Below, one piece after another: positions 1-14,310 of a stretch of DNA of 64,000 bases. The notes beneath the pieces were generated by a model. The model was given only the letters and a program-made list of their open reading frames with translations. It did no database searches and was not told the origin of the DNA. The stretch spans positions 50,519,187 to 50,583,186 of the forward strand of contig NC_088301.1 of NCBI RefSeq assembly GCF_032854445.1, written 5' to 3'. Position numbers and translations under genes: made by a program. Source of the DNA: Liolophura sinensis. Taxonomy: Eukaryota > Mollusca > Polyplacophora > Chitonida > Chitonidae. Within the stretch, counting starts at the first letter, position 1; each line of letters starts with the position of its first letter.

Positions 1-206
1 TGTCCTACATGTACACGTACAAGTGTATATATGATGATTAACATTGACGCTGTTGCCATACACAGCATCCTGTGTTTATACACGTCGTATATTTCTATTT
101 CATTGAGTTGATTTACCAGTCAGCATGTTTCCTTTCATAGGACAAGCTAGTATATCATAATATGCATTCGGTAGTGTTCATTTAAGATTATTTTGTCTCT
201 GTGTGT

Positions 207-272
207 TATTTATTTGTTTGATTAATTAGTGTTTTACACCATACCCAAGAACAAGAACAATTTCACTAAAAG
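207..272 (-). mobile_element. SINE 3' tail, reverse orientation
   Basis: On + reads TTATTTATTTGTTTGATTAA then TTAGTGTTTTACACCATACC and TTTCACTAA: the reverse complement of the tail motif. Confidence 0.55.
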
Positions 273-355
273 AGGATTTCTGCTACATGTAGCTCTATAC
301 AGATTTACACTTGTTAAGTCAACATGTATGATTTGTGGCATTCTGTTGATATACA

Positions 356-455
356 GGGGCCTCAGTGGCCAAGATGATTAGCGTACCAGTGTGGCACAAT
401 GACCCAGGAGCCTCCTACTAATGTACATGTAATCCCTATGAATTCAAGTGTAGCA
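356..455 (+). mobile_element. SINE head fragment (tRNA-derived)
   Basis: GGCCTCAGTGGCCAAGATG... with AATGACCCAGGAGCCTCCTA shares its layout with the copy at 29334. It has the A-box-like GTGGCCAAGATGATTAGCG and a decayed B box (TGAATTCAAGT). Confidence 0.6.
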
Positions 456-3400
456 TATAGGACACCAGTCAGATAAATGAATATTGATATACATTCATTT
501 TGCTAATATCAGAATTCCCCATCTATTTGATGTATGAAAATGGTCTGTGGGTTCAAATGAAATCTTGAATGACTCGAGGATTAAAACTGAATTGGTGGAG
601 TAGATCAACATTGGGTGCTTATTTTATGTGTATACATCTGAAACTGTATATTTATGATTGGAAGATATCTAACATGTAGTGGATGTTGCTTTGTATTATT
701 TCTGTTTTCATTAAGACAGGTGTATATTTAGTACAAACTGATAGTTGGTGGTGATGGACATATCTAAATTACATGTGTATGCACTAGGTGATCTCCAATT
801 TTAAACAATTGTCAACAACATTGTACTTTTTATTTCTCCCTTGAAGTAGATTAATTTCCTCTGTCATTCTTGCACATTCTCTTGATTTTCATTTTCAGGT
901 GGTTGCAAAAGTCCTCCCGTATAGAATCATATCATCTACTGTTTGCCTGAACTAAGGCACACTAGCTAAACATTTCATAATTGAGTGATGGACTCAACGG
1001 TAATGACCACTTTCCTAATTGCATTTAAAACCTGTGCGCTTGGTTGTTAAAGGGCAAAATAGCAGCATCAGTGAATTTAAAGTTTTCTTACGGGCTTGCC
1101 TTTATATGTGGCAGCTTCCAATTATTTTGATTGACAGCGTCAATAGGGCATTTATATCAAACAACTGATTTATAAGTGTAAAATGATCTAATGCTGAACA
1201 AAAATATTATTTCAGAAAGCATATATTGAATATTGTCAGTTTTGTTACATTTCAGACTGTACAGTCACTACACAGTTTGGCCGTGTCTGTTCTGTACTGA
1301 ATGTGACTGACAGAGATTCTTTTCTCAACCGTAAATGTCAGGGAACTTGTAGTTTTTACCATTACTTCAGTCCTTCCACAAGCTTGGGTACTACTTTTTG
1401 TTTGCTTCTTAATCACATCACACAAAAGTGTAACCTACTTGTTAGCTATGGTCGGTTCTGTTAGTCACACATGTTTCCTCTGGGTCACAGTTGTTTACTA
1501 CATGTTATGTTTTTCACATTGTGTGACCCCACATCCTGTTTAGTCGTTCAGCACTTTGTAGTATAACTTTCTGTCTTAAAGACTGTCCTTCAAAGACAAA
1601 AGTGCATGTTTATATATATAGCTGTTGGATTGTGCTGTACACCAAACCTGTTCATGAACCAGTACAGCTGAGTTGTGTCATTACAGATGAAAGCAGCGCT
1701 TAACTTTATTTAGAAACTTGATTGTGGAACTTGGCTAAGCTACAGTAATTCTGTCTTGCCAACTTCTTCCTCATGATTCAGCTAACAACAATGTATTGTT
1801 GAAACGCAGTAAGTGTTGCTGTTTGTGCTCAGCTCTGGAAAAACCTAAAATACACAGTGCTTAACGGCTCTATAATCCATAACTTGTATTTAGTTTAGAG
1901 CACATTGTTTTGTACTTATGTAATCATTAACACTGATACTATGCTATACAATCAAATGTCAGTCGCAATACATACATGTACATGATAAGTTGAATAATGT
2001 ATTAATAAGCAACAATGGCCAGTTAGGAGGTTTTCCTGCTTAGGGCTGAAGTAATGGGCTCTGCAAGCCTGAGAGCCATTTGTTCCTGCTTATCTCCCTT
2101 GTATTGAAGGATGTGCATAGGCTAGTTCACTGTAATTACGGGTACATGTACTCCAGAAAAGAACATACCAGCTTAAAGGTCTGTTTACAGAAACCCAAAG
2201 GCTACATAGCTAAGTGTATGTATTCTCTATCTCTGACATTTTCCTTCATTCTTCCTTAAGGAAGATGCTTCGTGTATACATGTACATATGCTAGTGTATG
2301 CAAGACAAGTGTTCTTTTATTGATACAAGTACCTCAAGGAGGAAAGATACATGGATTGTAAGAATATCAGTAAATAAATAATAATATAATAAAATATGTC
2401 ACTGAACTCACCTTCCTTTTCAGTATTTTTTAAAATTTTTTACCTTACCTTTCAAAGGTATTGTGAGAGGGGGGATCAGATGCTGTCGGTGGCAGTGGTG
2501 GTGTCCAGTTTGGTTAAAGTTTTTGGCCAATCATAGGATTGCAGTCGTTACTCATAATACACAGATAGCCAATCATCGGTAGCTGTTTGCATATCAAAGA
2601 CCAGGGAAGCCTTTTTTTATCTCATAGCTTTTGCTCACTTATTCACAGGGTTGCAATTGCCTCCAGTGGTACATGGATTGCCAAATGCAGTTTGTGATTT
2701 GCTTATCAAAGACCTCTGTGGTAAAATTTGCACTAACTCCCCCCACTGTGTCTTTTATCACCACAATGATTTATAACTCCATAACATATGAAGTCACAGC
2801 TCTGCAATCGCTATGCATATGATAAACAGTGATAGTTGTAACAGTATGATAATTTTGGTCTTTCTTGTTGATTTAATGGCAAGATCTTAGCACTATATAA
2901 TTAGAGGATAATATCTGTGTAGGACAGTGTCAATCATTCTATTTATTTAGTTTTTTATTAAGAGGTCAATATTTGAATGCATCACATGACTTGAACATAA
3001 TAAAGTTTTACAAACTGCTCAATTAGGCGAGCTACCGGTATTGTCTGAATGCCTGGTTAATTTTTGAAAATTGTGAAGATGTCATGAATTTTCTCTTCAT
3101 TGAGCATCTATGTTTGAATTATGGCATAATCATCACATCAATCGTCTTTAGTTTATTTTTCCAAGTGAACAGGTGAAATAGAACACTGGTGCTATTTGGA
3201 CATGCTGTTTTCGGCACTTCTAACATGAGAGAAGGTTATAGACTTCCCTGGCTATATTTCTATTAAGGTATATAAGAGGTATATGTGCTTTGTGCAGTTG
3301 TCTGGATCAGTATAACTGAATTAATTACAGCATAGTACTACTTGGTTATCTGACCTTTGATCCACTTTTTGGTGAGATAACACTGAACTCGTGATGTATA

Positions 3401-4149
3401 TCACTGCTTTGTGAATAGGGCCCTATTTGGTTGTGACAGTAAAGCTACTTTTGTTGGTTTTATTTTTGAAGGGTTTATTTGGCTATATTCATATACATTG
3501 CATCTAACTTTTATGAAGCCTACTCTTGGCATTCTCACCTGTACCTGTTGTTCATTGTGCTTGCTGCTTTTGATGCATTGCTTATCCATCAGTCATTCTT
3601 TAATCACTGTGTTTGTATTTTTGCCACATCAGTTACCTGCTGTTTAGTACTGAAGTGCAGATTTTCCCTTAAGTTCACTTTTATGGGTAGAGGAAACTGG
3701 AGTACCCATAGCAAATCACTGCCGGTTCCAAGGTACTGGTCAAACCTCCTGGCTTCAAGCTGCATGCAATCTGCCTTGTAGTCTGTGACTGCTTTGTTCA
3801 GGGGTAGATCAGTTGCAGTGAGAACCAGAGAGGCAGTGGGAAACAAGCCATCAATAGATGTACATTGTCATGCTTATGCTTGTTCATGATGAGCCAGGCC
3901 AGAACAGAGGCATCATCCTCATGATAAAAGTGTATATGTTTAGTGGCTTCCTGTTGATAATATTGCCAAATTAGACCAAGAGAAGAGCATTTTGCAAAAA
4001 TGTTATGTAATCAGAAATGACATATTTGTTACATAGTAAATGAGAATGAATTATTCTAAGACATTAAGGTATGTAACAACTGGTAAGATTGCAGTATTGT
4101 ATCTGAACATACTGTAGAAAATTGACTTATATGACCAGCGTTTAGGTAC

Positions 4150-4212
4150 ATGTAGGAGGAAAGGGGGCAGAGCCTGGGGAACCCATGACTATCTGTAGGT
4201 TGCTCTCCAGGT
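4150..4212 (-). mobile_element. SINE central-domain fragment
   Basis: AGGAGGAAAGGGGGCAGAGC then CTGGGGAACCCATGACTATC and TGTAGGTTGCT; matches the central GGCAGAGCCxGGGGAAxCC region of this SINE class in reverse. Assignment rests on recall of the family. Confidence 0.45.
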
Positions 4213-6419
4213 TGAAGGAGGCAAATGTTTATAATAGAACTGTGCCAGTAAAGCCTTTAAGGGTGTAAATACTGTATACCATTGATGCAGTATTTACATG
4301 GACCTTGGCACCATTTTGTTCAGTGCAACCTGTGTTCGCTAACATCTTCCGTATCTATGAATGTGAAATCAGTTCAATAATCTCTATCCTGGAAGGGATA
4401 TCAGGTAGTGAAAGCAAAATGGTAATCCTGCTTAACACTGGATTATATTATGAAAGTCAATAGCAGTTTTTGAAGATGAGAACAAAATGAGTTGAAGATT
4501 TAATTATTGCATGAGATGGCTTGTGGTTACTTGTTACAAGTATTGGAAGAAAATCGATGGCTGGAGGAGTTAGCTGCTCACGTTACTATGCTGCCTCCAT
4601 TGTTTTAACATGGGAGTGCTACAACGGTTTAATGGAATCTGTCACCATGTGAAATGAGAATTTTCTCCAAACAAAAAACGGTTCTACAACAGCTTGATGA
4701 TTTTCATTATTCCCAGTTGCAATAATGCACCCTCTGATTGCACTAAGCATGACCAGTACACTTTAGAGTGTAGTAGTCATTGGTTAGTCTATTAAAAGTT
4801 GTGGGTTATGGTCACTATGCTTTTGTTGGATGCATTCTCCATGATATACATGTATCTGTGTATAAGTACACAAGACAAGCATTCAGTATTGCTTATATAT
4901 TTGGTAAGGTTTAAGCATTTTAGTAGTATATTTTTAACCTGCCTTTTTAATTTTAAGTCTGTTTATGTGGGATTACATGTATACATTATGGGTAATGTGG
5001 TCTGAAGATTTCTGTAATTTCTCCTACTGTTACATTTACATCATAATAACCATGGTGCCAAAATTCATTTTAATGTCATGTAGATGTTAGAATTACTTCA
5101 AAACAATTGTATTATATATAGTGGATGCTTTAGTGTTAATAAGAAGATTTTCAGTTTTTGGTTTGTAGGTATTGCAGGGTTGAAGTGTTGCAAGGTTAAA
5201 TTTACCTTTCAGTGGCTTCAAATGCAGATTAATAACATTGCGTGGAATATATGCTGTACAGTGTACATTTGTGCTTAAAAGATATGTCATCTTGTGTTGT
5301 CTTGCGTCTTGAGAGATTGTGTTGCAGTTCTGCAGTTATTTGAACCATAAATGTGTAGTTTTAGAGGCAAATAAATGTCACAAAATATTATATTTGGAGC
5401 TGAAACTTTCAATTTTCCAAAAGAATATCACTATCCATAATTGGAAGTTGTGTTGCAAAGCAAAGTGGCCTAATTTTGTACCATTGCAAATAGACTATCA
5501 TTTCTTTCATTTCCAACAATGTATTTTGTAGTCATTTTCTGGTTTTCATTGATTCTTTTGGTAATCAATAGCTTACATTTACCACTGAAAATTAAGTAAC
5601 CTCTATGAATTTTTTTGTCTGCATGGTATTTCCTGAATGTCTTCTTATACAGTGCAGCATGTCCATTTAAATTTGTGAAGATTGGTTCTAGTATAGTGCT
5701 ATTTGATCTGAAATCCTGTGATTTTGGGTTTTCATCATGCTTATACATGTATCATGACTTATATTGAACGAAACTGATAAGTTGTATAGTTAAATACACA
5801 TACTTTCAATATTATATGTATATTCAGTTTGAACTGGGATTGTCGTTTTAGTTTGCATACACATGCATGTGGCTGTGTTCATGTCTATATATATCTTGTC
5901 ATGTGTATTGCGTATGTTGTTCCTACTCTAAATTTTGAGTTTAGAGTGTGATCTATGGAAAGGTAACTATGGAGTTTATTACTTTCAGATGAAGTCTACA
6001 TTGTCACTGAAATGGCTAGAATTTTGCTATCTGTTTTAGGAATGATGTGTCATGTTGTATCCACACAGTGTGACTTGACACATTTAGGCTGAGGCATCTG
6101 TGATCTCCACACACTGATATGGATTTCCCGATATAATTATTGTCAGATTTTAACCCCATCTACACCTGTTTGAGCATGTGTGTTGACTATGGATAAATCA
6201 ACCAGTATGGTGTGTGTGCTGGGTACATGATAACTTCAGTAGTCAATTCCTTGCGCTGTCCCTCCTTCATAGCCAACCTCTATGTGAGACCGAGTGACGA
6301 CTTTCTGTTGCTGTTGCAGTCAACAACCCTTATGTGCTAATTAACACTATCAGAGCAAGGTGTCAAGAATCCACTTTTTGTACCTGTGTTGATTGACCGA
6401 AATTTTATGTCAATTGATT

Positions 6420-6690
6420 TTGTATTAAATATACCCTGATTACTCAACCTTTCAGTGTATTTTATTTCCATTTTATAATTTGGCTTTGGACACAAAACTA
6501 CATTGATTGGATTGGTCAGTTTCAGGGCTTCACAGAAAGTATAATTTTATCAGTCTACACAGAATAATGCCTTCATAATATACTTGAATAAACACCTTGC
6601 AAACATGCAAAAAGGTTGAAGAGTTACAGTAGATATGAACAGCAACATTAAAAATAAACTTAACTAATAGTGTAAAGAAATTGTTACCTA
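6420..6690 (+). repeat. Uncharacterised dispersed repeat, copy A
   Basis: Contains CAGTCTACACAGAATAATGC, CTTGAATAAACACCTTGCAA and AAAAGGTTGAAGAGTTACAG, all recognisable again near 14215 and 37680. No ORF, no obvious terminal repeats. Confidence 0.7.
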
Positions 6691-7594
6691 GACACACGTA
6701 AGTCTGAAGGCCAGTTATTCACAACAGATGATATAAATTCTTGAATCAGTCAAGGTAATGAAGTGTTGTATATGCTGTACATGTGTTCTTTACACCTTCA
6801 GAATGTGTTAATATTTAATTTATGCTGTCCTTTTAAGTATAACAAGATGGTTTGCTTTTCTGCACATACACATGAAAACCACATTATAAATCTTCTCTTC
6901 CTCAAAATTTGCACCAATAATGTTAGGTTTGTACATGTACCAATGTGCTGTAGCCTCCTCTGAATTTTTGTCTGATCTCTTCGGATACAAGCTTGTTAGA
7001 TGTGCATGTAACCTTAACATGTACAATCTCTTTCACCTGATTTGTACACAAAACTTTATGTACACCTGAATCATGTTTGGTTCGTCTCCACAATCTCATG
7101 CATTACATGCAGGTCTGCATGAAACTTCATGTAGCTATTTTTGTATCTCTTCAAGATTTGAGAATGTTGTGCAAAGAGAAATTCCCTGTGAACGCTGGAG
7201 CTAGGGTTTACCTCAACTGGCATACTTGTAAACATGGCAGGATTAAGTCGCCCAGAGGAGACCCGCTTATGCTGTTCTCCAGATCAATATTCTGCCCCTT
7301 CTCTTATTGGACCATGTGATCTGGCTTTACCAAGATTTCGGGTGATGCGAGACGAACTTGCACAAATCTGATTCTTCTCAAATCATCAGGGACTGTTTGG
7401 GTTGAATTTTGACAATTCCCTTTGTGCAGCCGCTTGCTGTTTCTGCAGCAGAATGTGTTTGCAGTCTTCCTCCTTGCCAGATAGCTAAGGCCTTTGCTCG
7501 AACAGTGCTCACATTTCATAAGGAGTTTTCACAAAGTTTTAAAGTCTGGAATACGGCATTGTTTTGTGACATCATTTTCAAGTGGTAATAGAAC

Positions 7595-7695
7595 ATGCTG
7601 GAAAAACTTCTGCAGAAGTTTGGGAGATGGAGAAGAAACTCAAAATCCTCGCGTCTTCAAATCCAGACGCTGAATATCTCGGTCACTTCTATCAG
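7595..7695 (+). CDS. Candidate first coding exon of SRPK (alternative start exon)
   Basis: ATG at 7595 follows an in-frame TAG at 7589 and opens a basic 33-codon stretch (MLEKLLQKFGRWRRNSKSS...) ending at donor CAG|GTAACT. It leaves two bases over, exactly what the exon at 17948 needs (AG+G = Arg), so it could start the protein 10 kb upstream. Against it: the residues do not resemble the vertebrate SRPK N-terminus, and a second frame from ATG 7627 reads MEKKLKILASSNPDAEYLG..., which looks more protein-like but ends in the wrong phase. The true start could also lie left of the window. Confidence 0.35.
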
Positions 7696-7917
7696 GTAAC
7701 TATTATTGCACATGTGATGTTGGATTTTGTTTGGTTATAGTTTTATACATATAAACATGTATGGAAGTTTGTGGAAAATGTTTTTAGGGATAAAAAATTA
7801 AAGATATTTGATTTTTTGTTTATGGAGCTGAAAGTTTATAATAGTTTGTAAGTGGTGATGAGTAAAATGTACTTCACCATTTTTCCAGGCTCTAATGTTT
7901 TCCTTCTACTGTAATGA

Positions 7918-7984
7918 TCGTCATCGACGTATAAGTGAAACATGCTTGAATACAGGATAAAAAAACAATCAAATGAATAAATAT
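7918..7984 (+). mobile_element. SINE 3' tail, diverged
   Basis: GACGTATAAGTGAAACATGC then TTGAATACAGGATAAAA and CAATCAAATGAATAAAT; clear relative of the tail at 28012. Confidence 0.6.
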
Positions 7985-9971
7985 ACGAATGTACTTCATC
8001 AGGATTGGTTTATTTTAATCAATTTTTAAGTTACATGTACTTTTGTTTATATCACTGGATTAACTGGAACAGTGATTAAGTTGACAATTATTTCCATTCT
8101 AGTGTGTTTTGTTTTGTTTTGATTTTTTGTTGTTGTTTTTTAAATGGGACCCCTTAGGTAGCATACAAATATGCACATGCATGTACATGTACACTTACTT
8201 GTATATTTATATGTATGTTTTTTGTAGCGTCCCCGTCAGGGGAGTATTGTATCTGAACATTTTCTGTATTCTGTGTTTATTACTGGAATGTGTTTAGAAC
8301 AGCATTGGTACCTTTGTGTTCTCACTGTTTGTCATAGCATCATAGTGCAACCCAGATCTACACATACATGTATGTGAAAGAGCTGGAAAATCTCAACCTT
8401 AAACTGTATCTCAGTGGTAATCCTAATTCTAGTCTCCATTTTTCGCTAACTGTTTGCTTTGTAATCAAACACAAAACATGTTGCAGCCAGCCACATTTAT
8501 TTTTTTTTCTTTTTTCAATCACATTTCCAGGTTATTGGCTCAGTGATGATTTCTGTGTTTAAGAAACTGCTGCTTGTTTTTATTGTTTCTTTTTCTTCCC
8601 TAATCTTGTATTTTGGCTATGCTGGAGATTGAGAAATATTTTTTTTTTTTCAGTTTATGTATTTGGCCAAAATTCTCTGGCAAAACATATGATGGATTTG
8701 GCTTTTAAAGAGTGCTGTAATTTGTGTCAGAAAAAAGAAATCCAATAAAGAACTGCTAGAGGAAATGCAAATACAGGAAGTTGTTCTATTGTGTGGGATC
8801 TCAGGGCCCCCTAATTCAGGAGGAAGTCAAAATAACCTATATTAAAAAATGCAAATTTGCACTGGTCGATTACCCTATGAGCACAACTGCAACCTGCCAG
8901 CGACAACACAAACACTGGGGCTCTGAGGCAAATTGGCCAAAAATCACATTGACAAATGACTGGGTTGATCCCATGCTGTAATTGGTGGTGAATGCTCCAT
9001 TAGTTTCTCACATACACATACATGTATATGCGTTTTTAGAAATTGTTAGTGGATTTCCCCTGTGCATGATGCTGAAACCACAGTGATTGAATTTTGTCAA
9101 GGCAGTGTGTGTTTAGGAGGCAGCAAGGGGTTAAAATTTCATGGCCCATTTACTTTGGTTTGAGAACATTGAGTAATCAACATGTTTAATTACGGGTGTT
9201 CCTATGAGGCATAGAGCCTGAAATGCTGATTTCATACATGAATGTCCTTGAAATGCCAATCAATATTACTAGCACAAATACATACCTTTGACCTTTACCC
9301 TCACAGTTTGTAATCCCTCAAAGCATCATGCATTGTATATATTCTTCAAATAAGAAATCTAACACTAATCTCCAGATTTTTGAGAATATTCAACAAGGCA
9401 CATATGGTTTAACTGCGCCTAATCTTGGAGATTTAGATAAAGGCAGTGGTCTCTTGAACGTTAACATTTATTTACTCCAAATACATTATGTACATTTGAA
9501 TTTGAACTTTCATGGTGGGTGGGAGTTTTTTTCCGTGGAGAATGCATCAGCCTGAAAAGAAACTATATTTGAGAGGCAAACCTCTTGTATTTTCTGTGTT
9601 CAGACTTTTTTGCTGTGGGCATATTGCTCTTTTTCATACTGTACAAGACTATACGCTGTACACTGTTGTGGTATATTCTTGTAGTACATTGGTAATATAT
9701 TCATATGTTTGTGACCTACTCTAATTGATGAATTCCCCTTTCCACTGTTTATCTCTGGGATCAATATAACCATTTTAATTCTCATAAATGTTGACATACT
9801 GGGATGCATCAGGACGTTAAACAGAACACACATTGTGTGGTTACTACTAGTCTTCATTTCATAAAGATATGAGGAGTTTATTTATCAGTGTACAAATATA
9901 GGCATGTAGTTGACCTTATCACATCGGGGACTCTGTATAGTGTATTTAATTCAGGATATTGTTTGAAAGTG

Positions 9972-10029
9972 ATGGGCATATAAGTGAAACAGTTTTGATT
10001 ATGGCGTTAAAGAACAATAAAATAATAAC
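9972..10029 (+). mobile_element. SINE 3' tail, diverged
   Basis: TGGGCATATAAGTGAAACAG then TTATGGCGTTAAAGAACAAT and AAAATAAT; retains the tail order of motifs. Confidence 0.5.
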
Positions 10030-13000
10030 AAGTGATGGAACAAGGTGGATGTCCTGGCCAAATGGTTAATATGTGTATATTTCAACCCCACAAGTGTTCA
10101 AACATTATTTTGGTGAGGGAATTGTGTAGCCATTGTCATCTACGGTTGGAAAAGTTAGTAACTTGGGAGGTGTTGGTCTTTTATCATAAGTGATTTAAGT
10201 TCAGTATTCTTGATAATGTTCTTAAACAAGTTCACTGTCAAATAAATAAATAAATGGCAGTAAGTGAAATTACAGGACAGGTAAATTTCATGTAAAACTG
10301 AGTCTTCTTCTGGAATTTGTGTGTTTGAGTTTCTACCCTGACTGCGAATGCTAAGAGGATCAGGTCACATTGACCTTAAGACTTAATATAATGCGTCAAA
10401 AGGATCTTGGCTTTCAGCGTTATAACCTCAGATTTTATGAATGAAGCTGATCTAGTCAGATGAAAAATTGCTGCCCAATGTGAAATTAGCGAGTTCTTTA
10501 TGGAATGGTCATACAGCAGGATGATTTCATCAATATGTATTTCAGAGGCATCATGAGCTCAGAAAGGAGAAGGCCCAATTCTTGGCCTCCACTGTCAAAA
10601 ACGGACTATAGGCAATCACTCTGAGGCTATTTGTCAAACAGTATGTTATCCGTGCACCAGTGTCTCAGCGTAACTTTGAGTTTCAGTTTATATTGATTTC
10701 TGTCTAGGCATTGACTGATCTGGGACTAAGCCCAATTTCAGCCAGTGGAACAGTCAATGCAGATTCAGACAGGCTTCTGCTGCGTTCTGTTCTTCTCCAG
10801 TAGAGACATCACTCTGCTGGTTAGGTATCCAGCCGGTCCTTCACAACAGTAGGATTTACAGTCAAGACCAGTTGAGGAGTGGCGTGTCTCAGATGTTGGT
10901 CAGAAAAATTGGAAGCTCTGGTTGGTGTGAAGTGGTAAAATATTGCTGTGGCATCCCACGTCAAACTGTCCATGCAGATGGGACTCAGATCTCCGCAACA
11001 TTCACAAACTGGTACATGTACATACAGTTAACTGGGGTGGAGCTGTATGCAAGGAAATGACTGCCTGCTGTGGATGATTATTTCATGTTTTTATTGAGGC
11101 ACTGGAATAGAGAGATCTGTTCAATGGATGTACGTTTCTATACTTCCGTCAGTCAAGCCTGCATGCGTAAATGAAGGAATTTCCAGTGTTTCTCTGTGCT
11201 TTATCTTCATTGCAGTTAAGTGGCTTCTGTCCATATTTTCGACAGCAGAGTTAGAAATCCTGATGGAAGGCAGCTCAGACGGTTTTCTGTGGCTTGCGTC
11301 AACAGGGCAAACCTATTCTCCTGTACAAATGTCACAAGTACTTGTCTGGGGACTTGATTAGATTTTCCTCTGATCAAGAAGAATCGCCAACGGGTTGCAT
11401 AAGTGCTATCCAAAGCACCAAATCTGATTGGTGGAGTGGCATCATTCTTTTTAATGGAAGCTACAGGTTTTCTGCATGACTGTAGAAAACCCTCTTTCTT
11501 GTATTTGGCATTTAATGTGTGTACAGCATCTTTCTTCAGTCTTCTAGCTCTCTAACAGCGCTTACAGCTGTGAAAACACTGAGAAACATCTTATTCTTGT
11601 TGACTGTGTCAAACAAACCCATTTCTCTTTTCACAACTTTTTCTTTTCCTTCGTTTCTCTGGTTTATCTAAGAGAAAACTCCTATCTTACAAAATTTAAC
11701 ACGAAAGCAGTATTGCGTTGCAAGAGACCAAAGTGACCCAGTCCATGGTGATGTTACCACCCACTATAGAAGGTTGTTTAAGTACCACTGCGTGCTGCAC
11801 CTGTAAGCGTTTGTAAGTATTTCTTGACCTGTCCTCTTTTTATGAATGATGCATGCATAAAGTAAGTGATGTTAAACAATTATATGTTATCTCGGTTACG
11901 TAATAATCTTAATATGCTGTAGTTTTGGATGAACTTTTTAGAATAATGCAGATAATACAAAAACACTTCTTATAACAAGGAAGCGTAAGGACTGAAGGCT
12001 TTCCAGTTGTACTAACTTTTGTACTAATGTACATGTACATGGTAAATGCTTCCTAACTGCATTTTTGGTTCACGCACTCTTATATGATAACATTTGTCAG
12101 TTTTGGATTTAAGTCTGTTTTTTGTTAGGTTGCCATATTGATTTAAGGTGAGGTTTTGAGTGAAATAGAGGGGGATACACAATGGGGAAAGAGTCCATTG
12201 TCAGTATACTTTTGTCATAGAGAATGTCATAGAGACTTTTGTCATAGGGTTTACAACACTTATGGGAATTTAATAATTTTACAGGTTAAGTTTTTTTCTT
12301 CAAATCACAGAAACATATGTTAAATGAATAATTGTTGGGTTTCTCACTACCCTTGTTTTAAATTTATTTCAGATTTACTAGTATCTCAGAACATATACAT
12401 GTTAAGGCAAAGAGTATCATGTTTCAGAAAATTATCAAGAAAAACCTTTCAAAGATGTTCTTAGCAGACAGTTAACAAAAGTGTATCACCATATGTTTAT
12501 AATTAACTGTTTTTTACTGTATTGGTCACATTATATGATGTCTCCTAGTGAATATGCAAGGATATAATGTACATAATGTCCTCTGGTCAGCTACATTTAA
12601 ATTGTGAACCTGCATTTCATATCGGGTTGAGTAAATTGTTGCTGTGCATGTATATGTACATGTGTGCTAGGCTTTCATCTGTGCCTTGGTTAATAAACTC
12701 TTATTTTTATTTGACGTCCTCTTCAGGCTACTGTGGCCTGTGATCAATAAGTTGCTAAGGTGGACTTGCTGGGTTAAGAACTAACATCCATATTGTATTC
12801 TTGTTGGAGAGTGAATACGTCTAGATGGTCTGAACAGTGAGTTAGAGGGGAGCATTAAATTCTCTGTCTGCTTTAGTGGTACAGCTCTTGGTCTGTTCAG
12901 TATTGTGGATTGTAAGCGTACTGCTGTGAGAAAAGTCATCAACATCATCAGAAAGTAAATCGCATCTTTTATGACTCTCCATTAATGACTTTTCACCTTA

Positions 13001-14099
13001 GTTGACTTGAGAGCTACTTTTGTTCTCAGATAAGGTACTCCAGAGGACTGAATCTCTCTTGAGCCCTGATATCGTGTGGTAATTAAGTCCACTAGTCGTT
13101 AATTCTTAATTGGAGAAAAAAGATCTACAGCATCCTAAGGGGGGACTAAGAGGCTGACAAGTCATTTGCCAAGGAGATGGAAACCTTGAGGCAGTCACAG
13201 GATCAACAGTGCAGCATTTCAGTCTTTAATTTTATGATGTAACTCACCAGGAATATCCCGAAGTATTTAACATGTGTATTTAATCTTTTGTTTAACCGAC
13301 ATGAGTTTACTTGTGACACATAAAGCCTAAACTGACCAAATATTCAATGAACATGTGCCAAAGGTTGGAGAGGCAAATGAATAGTAAAATACTAAATTTT
13401 TGTTCTATTGAGCAGTGTAAGGAAAATATGGAACTGATGTTAAGCCAACCGTATTTAAGTTTGTAAGCAGTCGGGTTGTTTTTGTCATAGTGCATGTGCT
13501 TGTACATGTATACTCTGTCAAACCCTGTAAAAGCTGCAAATGCACAGCATTCTACAAACTACTAGTTCAGAAATTCATCCAATCTGAGCTCTGTTGTAAA
13601 ACTGTGTGGATTCAAAAACATGCTATTAACAGAGCTTCGCAAAGGTTGACAATGCTTAAGGCATTTTTTGAAGATCTGCCATCACCATGATTAAGGAATC
13701 TGCTTTAATAACTAGATTACCCACCTTGGAGCATCTTGTGATGGGTGTAACATTCATGTTCACGGGCACTACAGCTACACGGTCAAGGCAATGTAAATCG
13801 GTGTAATTTGTCTAGTTTTGCCATTATCCAATGTGCAGTATAGATAACAAGTATGTTGATCTGTATATTAGGGTTTTTGAAGTGTTCTTTCTGTGGTTTG
13901 GGTGTAGACATGCCCATCCACCTCTCACAAAAGCACTTTTGAGTCACCAAGGCCAACATAACAGCCTCCCCTCTGTCAGATGCTGAAAGTGATGTGCAAT
14001 GTCACTGTGGTGATTTACACGGAATGTGAAGGTGATGTCGCTCTTTAACCATATCCATTACTCCCTAGTTTAAGTTCTTTTGGCACATCAATGAGTAAC

Positions 14100-14310
14100 A
14101 TTCAGTTTAATTTATGCACCTACGTGTACATGTACATAATTATATTTCTGAGGTAAACCTACATTTTTGGGCTACCCCATTTCAGGTCTTCACAAAATAA
14201 TCACATAATTTTGTCAGTCTACACAGAATAATGAGCTTGTAATATATATAAATAAACATCTTGTGCTCACACTAAGAAGTTGGAGAATTATAGTAGCAAA
14301 CTACGTTCTG
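14100..14310 (+). repeat. Uncharacterised dispersed repeat, copy B
   Basis: TTTCAGGTCTTCACAAAATA, CAGTCTACACAGAATAATGA and AATAAACATCTTGTGCTCAC align with copy A; 19 consecutive bases of the central block are identical. Confidence 0.7.

Larger units (their letters stand above)
1..7582. other. Upstream non-coding DNA
   Basis: No ORF here resembles a known protein or shows a conserved exon. Contents seen: SINE fragments near 207, 356 and 4150, dispersed-repeat copy A at 6420, and many TACATGTA palindromes. Positions 7190-7560 are less AT-rich and may be promoter or 5' UTR of the SRPK gene, with a short ATG ORF at 7234-7371. Confidence 0.6.

Noticed and set aside
7304-7519. Cys-rich - strand ORF near the SRPK 5' end
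   Set aside because: Opposite strand to the gene, no homology or splice context.
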